Shown: piece after piece, positions 1-15,600 of the stretch
Position numbering within the stretch: the stretch's first letter is position 1
Layout: each line of letters starts with the position of its first letter
Assembly: GCA_900552525.1 (NCBI GenBank)
Contig: UNSK01000022.1
Span: forward strand, 1 to 33,226
DNA length: 33,226 bases
Direction of reading: 5' to 3'
DNA from: Candidatus Gastranaerophilales bacterium
Lineage (GTDB): Bacteria > Cyanobacteriota > Vampirovibrionia > Gastranaerophilales > Gastranaerophilaceae
The notes under the pieces: model-generated
Database searches by the model: none
What the model was told of the DNA's origin: nothing
The model's input: the letters and a program-made list of their open reading frames with translations, nothing else
Made by a program: the position numbers and the translations under genes

Positions 1-4676
<4,676 letters not shown>

Positions 4677-4677
4677 A

Positions 4678-4710
4678 AAAGGCGGTTTGGAAATTTTCCA
4701 AACCGCCTTT
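4678..4710. terminator. Bidirectional Rho-independent terminator
   Basis: A near-perfect hairpin with arms AAAGGCGGTTTGGAAA and TTTCCAAACCGCCTTT, a tiny loop and A/T tracts on both sides. It lies between the convergent fliD-like gene (stop 4676) and symporter gene (stop 4715), so it can serve both. Confidence 0.92.
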
Positions 4711-4714
4711 ACTT

Positions 4715-6040
4715 CTAGTTAATTATATCTCCGTAACCCTCAGGATTATTCAACAAATCATAATTAATCTCATTTTCGTTATCAGCGATTGCGGCCGCGA
4801 CAACAGCATCGGAAGTTACGTTGAGAAGTGTTCTCATCATATCTGTAATTCTTTCGATAGTAAATAAGAACGCAAACCCTGCAACAAGCTGTTCAGGGCT
4901 TAAGCCCATACCATTCAGTACAAGTGCAATTGTGATTAAACCGGCTCCCGGTATGCCTGCACAGGTTGAAGATGCGATAATTGCAAGCAGAGCAATTTGA
5001 ACAACAAGGAACGGAGTGAGTGCTACGCCGTAAGCCTGTGTTAAGAAGATTACCGCAATTACCTGAAGCATTGCAGTTCCGTCCATATTAAGCGTTGCTC
5101 CAAGAGGAAGAACAAAGCTTGAGACTTTATGTGAAATACCTCTTTTTTCACAACATGCAATTGTTAAAGGCAGTGTTGCAGAAGAACTTGCAGTGCCGAA
5201 AGCTACCATCATTGCTTCAGCCATTGCTGCATAAAGCATTAATACCGGAACTTTAGAAAATATTTTTAAAAAGATTGGATATACTATAAAGAACTGTATT
5301 GCAAAACCGAGAGCAAGAACACCAAGATATTTTGAAATACTCATAAATATATCTATGCCGAAAGATGAAACAGCAACAGCTGTAAGTGCGAATACGCCGG
5401 GTGCAGCGAAGCACATAATCCAGTCGGTAATTTTCATTGTAGCTGCGAAAATTGACTCAAAGAAACCTACAAACGGCCTGTTAATATCGCCTACTTTTGC
5501 AAGTGCTATAGAAAACATAACAGCAAAAACGATTATAGGAACCATATCACCGCTGGCTATTGAAGCAAGAGGGTTTTTCGGAATAAATCCTAAGAAAATA
5601 TTAAGCAGATTACCTTTTTGTGCTTCGATTGTAGCTGCAACCTGAGCCTGAATATCAGCAGCCGTATCAATATTTATATAATGTGCTGCGCCCAGTCCGG
5701 GTTTAAGCAGTAATGCAAGTGCAGCACCAATTGTTACTGCTGCGACAGTAATAATTGTATAGTAGAAAATCATTTTTGTTCCCAGTTTCCCGAGCTGTTT
5801 GCTGTCGCCTATACTTGTAATTCCGATTACTATTGCCGAAATTACAAGCGGAATAACTACCATTTGGATTAGTCTTATAAATACCTGTCCGATAAAAGTT
5901 AGAGTTGTCATAATAACCGGACTTGGTTCCTTATGAAGCCAAATTCCGACAAGAACACCCAGAACAAGACCGGCAAAAATATGCCAGTTTCTCTTTAAGC
6001 CTAGCCCAAGTGCAATTAACACTTGCATGTGAAATTTCAT
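4715..6040 (-). CDS. Dicarboxylate/amino acid:cation symporter (DAACS family)
   Basis: A 441-residue integral membrane protein of the glutamate/aspartate/C4-dicarboxylate symporter family (GltP/DctA-like), which couples Na+ or H+ to anionic substrate uptake. Seen in the protein: many hydrophobic segments; the serine-rich hairpin SSSATLP near residue 283; LNMDGTAM near 318, the cation-binding segment; GIPGAG near 363, the second hairpin; and DMMRTLLNVTSD near 400, which carries conserved substrate-binding Asp, Thr and Asn. Length is normal for the family. The ATG at 6040 has GAGAGGA about 8 bases upstream and its own promoter at 6076-6104. The substrate cannot be fixed from sequence; dicarboxylates and acidic amino acids are equally possible. 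Confidence 0.93.
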   Translation of the reverse strand: MKFHMQVLIALGLGLKRNWHIFAGLVLGVLVGIWLHKEPSPVIMTTLTFIGQVFIRLIQMVVIPLVISAIVIGITSIGDSKQLGKLGTKMIFYYTIITVAAVTIGAALALLLKPGLGAAHYINIDTAADIQAQVAATIEAQKGNLLNIFLGFIPKNPLASIASGDMVPIIVFAVMFSIALAKVGDINRPFVGFFESIFAATMKITDWIMCFAAPGVFALTAVAVSSFGIDIFMSISKYLGVLALGFAIQFFIVYPIFLKIFSKVPVLMLYAAMAEAMMVAFGTASSSATLPLTIACCEKRGISHKVSSFVLPLGATLNMDGTAMLQVIAVIFLTQAYGVALTPFLVVQIALLAIIASSTCAGIPGAGLITIALVLNGMGLSPEQLVAGFAFLFTIERITDMMRTLLNVTSDAVVAAAIADNENEINYDLLNNPEGYGDIIN

Positions 6041-6075
6041 ATATAAATCCTCTCATATACTTATATAACTAGTCT

Positions 6076-6104
6076 ATTGTACAATTATTTGAAGCAAATG
6101 TAAA
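6076..6104 (-). promoter_or_regulatory. Sigma-70-type promoter of the symporter gene
   Basis: Read on the minus strand: -35 TTTACA (6104-6099), a 17-base spacer, and -10 TACAAT (6081-6076). The predicted transcript start is about 28 bases before the ATG at 6040. The site sits just beyond the stop of the upstream gene, so the symporter can be expressed on its own. Confidence 0.6.
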
Positions 6105-6107
6105 GAT

Positions 6108-6599
6108 TTAGTTACCTAAAATACTTTCTCCGGAAATCTTTTCCCCTTTTATAACATAACGTGCTGTTTCTGTTTTCATAAGATGGTTATCAACCAGAGA
6201 AAAAGATTCAAGGCTTAGTGTATTGATACCCGAAAAAGTATTATCAGAAAGTCTGAGGGTTATGGTATCCGTAAGCATTTTGTTATCGTATGGAGCTTTT
6301 TTAGAAAACACAATCAAGTTTCCTTCAACAGTTTTTAGTGAAACTTCTGCGTGCGCTCCGCTGAAAGGATTTGACAAAGTGACTTTATCTCCTGCACGCG
6401 AAAGAGTCCAAAAATCTATGCTTTGCGGTTTGAAAGTGCCGTAGCTGTTTGTATCTTCAAGTTTTGCCGTTACTCTCCAGCTGCCAAAAAACGCTTTTGG
6501 AATGTCGTTTACAGATACTCCAGCCTTAAGTGTAAAGTCCTCTGCTGTGACAACTGCACCAGTTAATAATATTAATAATAAAATAAAAAGTTTTTTCAT
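6108..6599 (-). CDS. Small secreted protein of unknown function
   Basis: 163 residues. The N-terminus is a clear Sec signal peptide: MKK, a Leu/Ile-rich core, then a likely cleavage after VVTA near residue 19. There is no lipobox Cys. The mature part of about 144 residues looks beta-rich, with alternating polar and hydrophobic stretches, and contains FFGSWRV near its start, vaguely lipocalin-like. I do not recognise the family. It lies upstream of the symporter on the same strand with a 67-base gap that holds a promoter, so a shared function is not implied. It has no visible ribosome binding site; the -10 sits 6 bases before ATG (see the promoter entry). An extracytoplasmic location is likely. 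Confidence 0.75.
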   Translation of the reverse strand: MKKLFILLLILLTGAVVTAEDFTLKAGVSVNDIPKAFFGSWRVTAKLEDTNSYGTFKPQSIDFWTLSRAGDKVTLSNPFSGAHAEVSLKTVEGNLIVFSKKAPYDNKMLTDTITLRLSDNTFSGINTLSLESFSLVDNHLMKTETARYVIKGEKISGESILGN

Positions 6600-6605
6600 A
6601 GATTT

Positions 6606-6614
6606 ATTATACCA
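6606..6614 (-). promoter_or_regulatory. Extended -10 for the small secreted protein (possible leaderless mRNA)
   Basis: On the minus strand the sequence reads TGG-TATAAT-AAATCT-ATG. The extended -10 (TGnTATAAT) ends 6 bases before the start codon, so transcription should begin at or next to the A of ATG. No Shine-Dalgarno sequence and no good -35 are visible. Confidence 0.6.
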
Positions 6615-6664
6615 CTTATTTTTATGTTATCCTATTATTATATTTACACGAGCGAGGGATTATT

Positions 6665-9316
6665 ATGACAGAAACTAAGATTAAAATTGATGATTTGCCG
6701 ACTGTTTATGATGCGAAATCAACAGAAGAAAAGATGTATAAATTTTGGGAAGACGGCGGATATTTTAGAGCAGATGCTCATTCCAACAAACCTCCATTTA
6801 CCATAGTCATTCCTCCTCCGAATGTAACAGGTGTTCTCCATATGGGACACGCGTTGGACGGAACTTTGCAGGATATTTTAACCCGCTACCACAGAATGAG
6901 CGGCTACGAAGCTTTATGGCTTCCGGGAACTGACCATGCCGGTATTGCAACTCAGGCAGTTGTGGAAAAAGAACTTAGAAAAGAAGGTTTAAGCCGCCAC
7001 GATATAGGAAGAGAAGAGTTTCTAAAACGTACCTGGAAATGGGCAAATGAACATAAGTCAGCTATCCTGAACCAGTTTAGACGTTTAGGTGCGTCTTTTG
7101 ACCGTTCAAGAGAAAGATTTACTTTTGATGAAGGCTGTTCTGAAGCTGTAAAAGAAGTTTTTGTAACACTTTATAATAAAGGTTTAATTTATAAAGGTGC
7201 GTATATTGTAAACTGGTGTCCTCGCTGTCAGAGCGCTATTTCTGATATTGAAACTGAATACGAAACAGAACAAGGGCATCTATGGGAAATTTCTTACCCG
7301 CTCGTTGGTGAAGCCGGTGCAATCATTGTTGCTACAACAAGACCGGAAACTATTTTCGGCGACGTTGCTATTGCAGTTCACCCTTCTGATAAAAAATATT
7401 CTGAATTAATCGGAAAAACTGTTATGATTCCGCTTTCAGGCAGACAAATTCCTATTATTGCAGATGAATATGTAGATAAATCTTTTGGTACAGGTGCAGT
7501 TAAGATTACTCCTGCACATGACCCTAATGACTATGAAGTAGGCAAACGCCATAACTTTAAGCCAATCTGGGTTATTGATGAAGAAGGCAAGATGAAAGCC
7601 TGTGCAGAAGTTCCGCCTGATTATCAAGGTCTTGACAGATACGAAGCGCGTAAGAAAGTTGTTGATATGTTGAGCTACAATAACTTCCTTCTGCGTGTAA
7701 AAGATCACGAACATAACGTTGGTAAATGCCAGAGATGCAACACGACAATTGAACCGCTTCTTTCTGAACAATGGTTTGTAAAAATGGAACCTCTTGCAAA
7801 AGAAGCAATTGCAGCCGTAAAAGACGGCAGAATTACTTTTATTCCTGAAAGATGGGAAAAGAATTACTTAGGCTGGATGGAAAATATAAGAGATTGGTGT
7901 ATCTCAAGACAATTATGGTGGGGACATCAGATACCTGCTTATTACCACAAAGAAACCGGAGAAATGGTTGTTGCTAAAGAAAATCCTGATCCTGAAAATT
8001 ATGTACAGGATACTGACTGTCTGGATACGTGGTTCTCATCAGGTTTGTGGCCGTTCTCTACAATGGGTTTCCCTAACTCTGAAACAGATGATTTCAAAAA
8101 ATTCTATCCGACATCAGTTCTTGTAACGGGCTTTGATATTATTTTCTTCTGGGTTGCAAGAATGATTACAATGGGATTGGAATTTACTGGTAAAGCTCCA
8201 TTCTCAAAAGTTTATATTCACGGTTTAATACGTGATGAAAAAGGCCAGAAAATGTCAAAATCAAAGGGAAATACTATTGACCCTGTTCAAATTATTGATA
8301 AATACGGCTGCGATGCCTTGAGATTTACAATGACATCTCTGTGTACATACGGAGGGCAGGATATCAAGGTTTCTGACGAAAGATTTGAGTACGGCAGAAA
8401 CTTTGCTAACAAACTCTGGAATGCTTCAAGGTTTGTACTTATGAATCTGGATGGAGTTGATAATAAACCGATTGACAGAGAAAAATTAACTCTTGTTGAT
8501 AAGTGGATTTTAAACCAGCTTAATGAAACTGCAAAGACTGTTAATCAGTATATGAAAGAGTATAGAATAGGTGAAATTGCTCATGAATTGTATGACTTCT
8601 TTAGAAGCGAATACTGCGACTGGTATGTTGAAATTGCAAAAATTCAGCTTCAGGACGCAGATTTGAAGAGAAATACACAACGTGTTTTAAGATACGTTCT
8701 TGATATGTCACTTAGAATGCTTCATCCGATTATGCCTCATATAACAGAAAATGTTTGGGGCTTAATTCCGGGAGAAAAAGAAACAAGTGCATTGATAATT
8801 GCTAAGTATCCGGTTTATGAAGAAGCTATGAGCTTCCCTAAAGAAGCTGAGGAAATGAAGCTTGTGTTTGAAACAATTACATCACTGAGAAACGTAAGAC
8901 AGAGTTTCAATATTCCAACTTCTGCAACTGTTGATGTAGAAATAAGGGCAGAGGGTAAAGAAAAAGAAATCTTTACTGAAATTGAAGCATATATCCGCAG
9001 ACTTGCTAAAGTTAATAATATAACTTATGCGGAAATGAATGCGCCAACCCCTCCAAAATCTGCTGCGGCAGTAGTTTCTGCTTCAAAACTTGTAGTTCCG
9101 CTTGCTGATTTGATAGATCTGGATGCAGAGATTAAACGTCAGGAAAAGAAACTTGAAAAATTAACAAATGAAAAGAACTCTTTAGAAGGCAGAATGAAGA
9201 ACGAGAAGTTTGTAGCAAATGCGCCAAAAGAACTTGTTGAACAAACAAATGCTCGTATTGCCGAAATATCTGCACAGCAAGATGTTATAAAGGATTTGAT
9301 AGATTCATTGAAGTAG
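6665..9316 (+). CDS. valS: Valyl-tRNA synthetase
   Basis: An 883-residue class I aminoacyl-tRNA synthetase that charges tRNA-Val with valine. Visible signatures: the HIGH-type motif HMGH near residue 58 after PPPNVTG, the CP1 editing domain with TTRPETIFGD near 220, the KMSKS loop (QKMSKSKGN) near 529, a helical anticodon-binding domain, and a C-terminal coiled coil (about the last 66 residues, KRQEKKLEKL) typical of ValRS. Length is normal. ATG 6665 has GAGGGA 5 bases upstream. It is divergent from the small secreted gene across a 65-base gap. It ends with TAG, and no convincing terminator follows. Confidence 0.98.
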   Translation: MTETKIKIDDLPTVYDAKSTEEKMYKFWEDGGYFRADAHSNKPPFTIVIPPPNVTGVLHMGHALDGTLQDILTRYHRMSGYEALWLPGTDHAGIATQAVVEKELRKEGLSRHDIGREEFLKRTWKWANEHKSAILNQFRRLGASFDRSRERFTFDEGCSEAVKEVFVTLYNKGLIYKGAYIVNWCPRCQSAISDIETEYETEQGHLWEISYPLVGEAGAIIVATTRPETIFGDVAIAVHPSDKKYSELIGKTVMIPLSGRQIPIIADEYVDKSFGTGAVKITPAHDPNDYEVGKRHNFKPIWVIDEEGKMKACAEVPPDYQGLDRYEARKKVVDMLSYNNFLLRVKDHEHNVGKCQRCNTTIEPLLSEQWFVKMEPLAKEAIAAVKDGRITFIPERWEKNYLGWMENIRDWCISRQLWWGHQIPAYYHKETGEMVVAKENPDPENYVQDTDCLDTWFSSGLWPFSTMGFPNSETDDFKKFYPTSVLVTGFDIIFFWVARMITMGLEFTGKAPFSKVYIHGLIRDEKGQKMSKSKGNTIDPVQIIDKYGCDALRFTMTSLCTYGGQDIKVSDERFEYGRNFANKLWNASRFVLMNLDGVDNKPIDREKLTLVDKWILNQLNETAKTVNQYMKEYRIGEIAHELYDFFRSEYCDWYVEIAKIQLQDADLKRNTQRVLRYVLDMSLRMLHPIMPHITENVWGLIPGEKETSALIIAKYPVYEEAMSFPKEAEEMKLVFETITSLRNVRQSFNIPTSATVDVEIRAEGKEKEIFTEIEAYIRRLAKVNNITYAEMNAPTPPKSAAAVVSASKLVVPLADLIDLDAEIKRQEKKLEKLTNEKNSLEGRMKNEKFVANAPKELVEQTNARIAEISAQQDVIKDLIDSLK

Positions 9317-9416
9317 CTTGTAGTGTAGAAATTGAGGTAGGCCTTTAGCAATACTTCTAGTCGGGGGTTGTAATGGAATGCTGACCGACTGTTTGACTAC
9401 GTACGTAGTACCCTAC

Positions 9417-9444
9417 TTGCATAAGTATAAATATATGCTATAAT
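9417..9444 (+). promoter_or_regulatory. Promoter of the second giant fliD-like gene
   Basis: -35 TTGCAT (9417-9422), a 16-base spacer, and an extended -10 TGCTATAAT (TATAAT at 9439-9444). This is a housekeeping-type promoter; no clear FliA (sigma-28) type box is visible. The predicted start near 9451 leaves a long 5' UTR of about 155 bases. Confidence 0.65.
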
Positions 9445-9495
9445 ATGTATATAAAGTAACGATGTAATGTTTTCGACAGGAAACAACAATTTGCA

Positions 9496-9594
9496 ATGAA
9501 AAAATTTAATATTTTACAATGTAAGGGCGCTGCTTATTTTAGCGGTGCGGGCGTTGTTGCATTACATTGCTGCTTTTGTAGACTATTACAATAA
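9496..9594 (+). CDS. Possible 32-residue leader peptide upstream of fliD-like gene
   Basis: A small ORF starts at ATG 9496 (MKKFNILQCK...) and ends at TAA 9592-9594, 14 bases before the GTG of the fliD-like gene. It has four Cys, three in the cluster CCFC near its end. A weak AGGAAA lies 12 bases upstream, which is longer than ideal. It spans exactly the leader segment with alternative pairings, so its translation could influence folding. It may equally be chance; no homolog is known to me. Confidence 0.25.
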   Translation: MKKFNILQCKGAAYFSGAGVVALHCCFCRLLQ

Positions 9595-9608
9595 AGCAGG
9601 ACGTAGCA

Positions 9609-12600
9609 GTGGCAATATCATTCAGCGGATTAGCATCCGGATTAGATACTTCTTCTTGGGTTGAATCGCTTGTAGCATTGAAGCAGGCGAAAATTGATAC
9701 GCTGGAAGAACAAAAAGAAACGGTACTCTTATCACGCGAAACATTGAATAATATAAAATCATTTTTCAATTCTTTCCGCTCTGTAATAGAGAAGGTAACG
9801 GATGCGAAGTACGGTGTAGCGTCTATGGATATTTTTGCCCAGAAACTTGCGACATCATCTGATTTAAATATCCTGACAGCGAGTGCAACAACAGAAGCTG
9901 AGGAGGCTGAATATAATGTTCTTGTGGATAATCTTGCGACCAGTACCGAGGCTGTAAGCGGATTGAAAGTTTTAAATACAATTATTGAAACAGCAACGGC
10001 AGTCGGCAATACCAAACTTGTTGATTTGGGGATTAAAGTTGGTGAAATTGGTATTGATAATAACGGTATATATAATATTATCCAGATTGAAAAGAACGAC
10101 ACAATAGAGAGTTTTATAGCGAAACTTCATAACATCGGAGTTGATGCCACCTATAATTCAAAGACTGGAATATTTGGCATAAACCTTGATGACGGCAGTA
10201 TTGATGATACTTTAACCATACATGATGACGGAAGCGTGGGAACAGGCATTCTTGATATATTTAATCTTCATGAAAAAGGCGGTTATGAAAGTACTTATTT
10301 GCAAACTTCGACATCTGAAACAATTGTAAATGCCGCAACAAGTTCGACAAAACTTTCAGAGCTAGGAAGTATTAAGGCCGGTAATATTCAGGTAAAGGCA
10401 AATGGTACAAGTTATAATCTTTCAATCGATGGCAATACGACCCTCGGGGGGCTTGTAAGCAGTCTTAATTCACTTGGAGTTGATGCAAAACTTGCAAGTA
10501 ATGGTGTTTTAACAATAAATGATGCAGAAATTGTTGACAGCGGAAATACCGGCATAATTACTGCTCTTGGCCTTGAAACGGATATTAATTCTAAAACCCA
10601 GACAGCATCGGGGTTAAAGACGGTTGTTGTGACGACGACTGATGCTGCAGCAACAGGTGCAACAAAACTCTCAGAGCTAGGCAGTATTAAGTCCGGCAAT
10701 ATTCAAGTTAAGGCAAACGGCGCACTTTATACTATTGCAATATCAGGTTCAACTACATTGCAGGGCTTGATAGATGCATTGAGTGCAAAAGGTGTTGATG
10801 CTTCCTTATCATCTGACGGGGTATTTACTGTAAAGAACGCAGAGATTATAGATAGCGGAAACACAGGCTTGATATCAGCTTTAGGACTTCAGGTTGACGT
10901 AAATTCAAAAACACAAAGTTCAATTGATTTGCGTACAGTTGTTACAACGACAACACAGTCAGCTGCAACAGGTTCAACAAAATTATCACAGCTTGGTTTA
11001 ATTAAAAACGGCAATATGCTGGTTAAGGCGAATAATACGACTTATACAATTGCGATTAACACATCTACAACATTACAGGGATTAATAGATGCTCTAAAGG
11101 CAAAAGGTATAAGTGCTGAACTTTCCGGTGACGGAACTTTAACAATCAATGATGCCGAGATTATTGATAATAATACAGGAATCATAAACGCTCTTGGTCT
11201 GGAAAAAGAAGTAAGCTCTAAAACACAGACAGCAAATAATCTGAGTTATAAGAGTGTTATTACAACATCTTCAGAGGCGACTTCTTCAACGAAACTTGGT
11301 GATTTAAGTGTGTGGTCTAAAATTAGTACAAGTCCGGTTCTTACAGCTAAAAATACATCCGGCGGAACTACTTCAATCACTCTTACATCTACAATGACTA
11401 TTGGCGATGTTGTAACAAAATTAAACTCGGCCGGCTTGAGTGCAGCGTTCAGTTCGAGCGGAGTTCTTGCTGTAACAGGCGGTGAAGTAAGCGGAAATGC
11501 TGCAGAAGCTCTTGGTATAAAGAGCGGCTCTGAGAATACGAGCGGAGTCTGGGCAAATGGAAATACTTTGTTCACACAGGGTGTAAATTATGCGGTTGCA
11601 TCAAATACTCTCGGTGAATTAGGCATTAGTACAACAAAGCCTTCAAGCGGGTATGCTCTTGCTGTATATAATTCTTCAAATGCTCTAGTGAAAGAAATCA
11701 GTGTAAGTTCATCAACAAGAATTGATGATATTTTTTCAGCATTAAGCCAATATGGTATAACAGGTACAATAGATGAAGGCAAAATAACTCTTAAATCGAG
11801 CAACGGAAACTATGTCAAGGGCAGTGTTGCAGATGCTATGGGAATTTCAACCATAACATCCGTTATTGTCAGCAGTACAAATGCGTCCTCAACTTCTTCC
11901 ATTAAGTATACAGTAACTCAGGTTGTGAGCGGAACTACGACTTTTGCACAGGCAGGATTGAATGCTGCAGGTAAAGTTTTGGAAATTAAAACAAAAGAGA
12001 ATGGAGTAACTCAGGCCTACATAACCATTGCTTCCAATTCAACCACATTTGACAGTATGTTTTCATCACTTTCCAAGTATGGTTTTTCAGCAGCTATTAA
12101 TGATGGTGTGATAACTTTATCATCAAGCCAGTATATAGTTGGCGGGAGTATGGCAGAGCTTTTGGGTATAGAAACTTATGCGACATCGGATGCTTATACT
12201 GTTGGAGAAGCAGTTACATCTACGGCGCAGCTTACTTATACAGCAACAATAGTTGCTGATTCAAGCTCATTAATAAAAGATTATATTTCTTTAGATTCAA
12301 ACAGTGCAAATAATAGAATACGTATTTATAAAAATAATGACTTAGAGTATGTTGATTTTACGGTAACATCATCAACAACTTTTGGCCAGCTTATGTCTGC
12401 AATGGAAGCGCAAGGTATATCTGTATCAATGAGTAATGGTGTTTTGTCGTTCAATACTCCGCAGTATGGTGCCCATGCAGAAGATATTCCGGCATCAGGC
12501 GGAATTTTATCTAAACTTGGAATTGGTAAAAAGGATATAGGTGATATTACTGTACCTTTGAGTCAGACATCAACTATGCCAATTACGTATACAACTTACA

Positions 12601-15600
12601 AACATTATACAATAAGTAGTAGCAGTTCAATTACTCTTGGTGAACTTGTGAGGGGAATGGAAAGCGGAAAGAATTACACACTTATATTAAATTCACGAGC
12701 AAATCGATATGTAAACGGTCATTATGAGGAATATGAGATCGCTATGCATACACTTACAGTTACTGCTACAACAACCTGGTATAGCTTATATGATAGCCTG
12801 GAAAATCGCTACAATCAGGATTTATATTGGGATAGTAATGATAATACAATGTATACATATGGGCGCTACTCTATGACCGGAACTTTTTCAGACCTTGTCG
12901 GATGGACAAAGACAATCAGGGCAAATGAAACAATTACAGCAAAAGACTATACCGGCGGTGAGGTGCAGGCATATGTTACAAACAGCTGGTCTATGACATC
13001 TTCGGATAAAGTTTATTATACAATTATTACAAATGGAAGTGCATCTGCTACAACAATTACAGCAAATACAACTTTTGTTCAGCTAGGCTTGCATGATGGC
13101 GGAAGTAGTTACCAAACCTATAATATGTATATTAGTGGCAAATCTAAATATTTTACAATCAGGTCTAATAATACTACAGTAGGAGATTTTATTGAATTCA
13201 TAAAAACTAATGGCGGACCTGATGTGACATTAAAAGATGGAAAACTTTCGTTCAGCTCTAATGGAGAGAAGTATCTGAGCTCTATAGATTCGCAACTTAG
13301 GAATAGATTTAATTTACCTCAAAATGGCAGCTTTACTTATGGCATAACTTCAATCAGGCAAAATACTACAATGAATGATATTTTAGGTATAAGTTCTGGC
13401 GTTTATTATTTAGACTTTGAGTACTATACTCCTTATACATGGAGTGGGGGTACAGGGTATAACTCTGGTTATCAGACTTTTTCATTAAACAGTAGTACAA
13501 CCATGGCTGAAGTACTTGATTTCTTGAACAATACAGTTGGAGTGAGTGCTACGCTGGTTAATGGCAAGCTTTCAATTAAAAAAGGAAGCGGCGGAAATAT
13601 CTTAAAAGATATACGAGTATCTTCAACTTCTGGTTCTTATGGAAATCCGTCACTGGCAGAAGATTTCAAAAAAGCTCTGAAAATCGAGGTCGGAAAGGGA
13701 TACACGTATACAGCTTCAGGGGGCAATGATTTATATACCACAACAACTTCCAAAGCTCTGGGTACAGCATCGGCAGAAAACCTCGTAATAACTGCTGAAA
13801 CTAAATTAACAGCTCTTGGATTTGATTATAATAGAGGATATGAGATTTTGTCATATAGAAAAATGAATAGCGCAACCAGCTTTTCTAATTCTACACTTTT
13901 CTTTACTGTAAACTCAAGCTCAACTGTTGGTGATTTGCTGGCATATATTAACAGTAATAGTAATTTTAATGCTACATTAAAAAACGGTAAACTTACTATT
14001 ACCGGAAAAAAGATTGATAACAACAATATGACTTATATAACCAGATATAATTCAATATTTCAGGATATATTTAAATTGGAAGATGCCGGTAACAATGTTT
14101 CTTATAAAATGGGCGATGTTTACCAGAATACAAATTCTAAAACTAATACAAGAGTTGGCGACAAAAAAGCCGAAAATGATTCTAAAACACTACGGCAGCT
14201 AGGTTTGACTGCAAATGCAACAATTTCTATGAACAATACTGATGGAAATGTTACCTGGAAAATTATTACTCCTGACATGACACTTGGACAATTTATAAAA
14301 ATTCTTACAGATTATGGTGTTAGTGCCAGATATGATACTAGTTCAGGTAAGCTTAATATCGGTTCATTAAATGATACTGAATGGGTTGAAACCATATCTG
14401 ATAATCTAAAATCAACTCTAAAAATTAAAGGTGTCGGTACCGGTTACACATATCAGGTTATTGGAAACGCTGCATATGAAAATACTTCATCAAGAACTAT
14501 TAAAACAGTTACAACACATACGGCAACAGCGACTACAACATTAGAACAGATTGATGGCTTCCAGAACGGTAACGGCAATATTCTTGTGCACAAAGCTGAT
14601 GGCAGTACTGAAACTTTATACGTAGATTCAACTTCTACACTGCAAGACTTCTTTAATCAAATAGCAGCTTACGGGCTCAAGGGAAGCATAAATTCTGCAG
14701 GTGTTGTTACAATTACCGGTGACGGAAATACCTTTATTTCAACAGCTTCAGGTGGTTCAAATCTTGTATCGCTGTTAAAACTATCTCTTAATAAAACTTC
14801 TACTACAGGTACCGTAAATACAACAACAGGCTCAATAAGCTCTACTGCTCAAGTTATAGCAACTGCTGAAACACAGCTCGGCAACCTTGCGTATGCAAAC
14901 GGTACAAAACTGACTTTTGATTCAAGCGGGTTTGCTTCATTAGTAATGCAGACAAAAACCAGAGAAGGTTTGTTGAAAAACTTTACTGTAAACTTCTCGA
15001 AGACTTCCACGCTGGGCTCAGTACTGGATGCCTTCAAAGCTCAGGGCTTGAACGCTTCTATAGACGCAACAGGCAGATTTTCAGTAAGTACTGATTCTCT
15101 TTCTGATTTTAACATCTCAGGTGCTCTCGGTACATATCTAATGGGAGCTTCTTATAATAAATCTTATGAAACAAAAGGCGGTACAACGCTTTCAGCTTCT
15201 TCGGTTAGCACAGTAACAGCAGCCGCGACAAGGGAAACTAAACTTGCAGACCTTGGAGTTACTACAGGCGAATACAATATCTATAATAACGGGGTAAAAT
15301 TCACTGCACAGATTTCTTCTGATGAAACACTCGGCTCATTTATTGATACGCTAAGTTCGTTCGGTATTCAGGCCGGATTAATCAATAACGGCTCGACCTC
15401 AAAGCTTATTATTACTGGCAGTGGCAATTCGTATATAGCAAAATCAAACAGTGTTTCAAATTCTTCTAATGTTGTGGAAAAACTCTTCGGAAGCAATACA
15501 ACGGCAGATAGTTATAAATATACAGGTAAAGAAATCTTAACATCAACTTCTACATCAACGCAGGCCGCAGATTCAACTGCTCTCCTGTCAGCTTACGGAG

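Larger units (their letters stand above)
9317..9608 (+). promoter_or_regulatory. Structured leader region upstream of the second giant fliD-like gene
   Basis: A 292-base stretch between valS and the fliD-like gene. It holds a 12-base palindrome (CTACGTACGTAG, 9397-9408), the promoter at 9417-9444, and then about 160 bases of probable 5' UTR. CAATGTAA (9517-9524) can pair with TTACATTG (9562-9569). The same 3' segment can instead pair, over about 11 bases with two G-U pairs, with CGATGTAATGT (9460-9470). A small inner hairpin CGCT/AGCG (9528-9544) is also possible. Two alternatives competing for one strand resemble an attenuator or riboswitch, but I recognise no known riboswitch class. Confidence 0.45.

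Noticed and set aside
9451..9608. Known c-di-GMP riboswitch in front of the flagellar gene
   Set aside because: The conserved core motifs of class I and class II are not found; only generic alternative pairing is supported.
14849..15037. Minus-strand ORFs inside the giant fliD (also 10412-10699, 11246-11575, 17156-17434)
   Set aside because: They are antisense frames with low-complexity content, no ribosome sites, and a strong sense-strand coding pattern.
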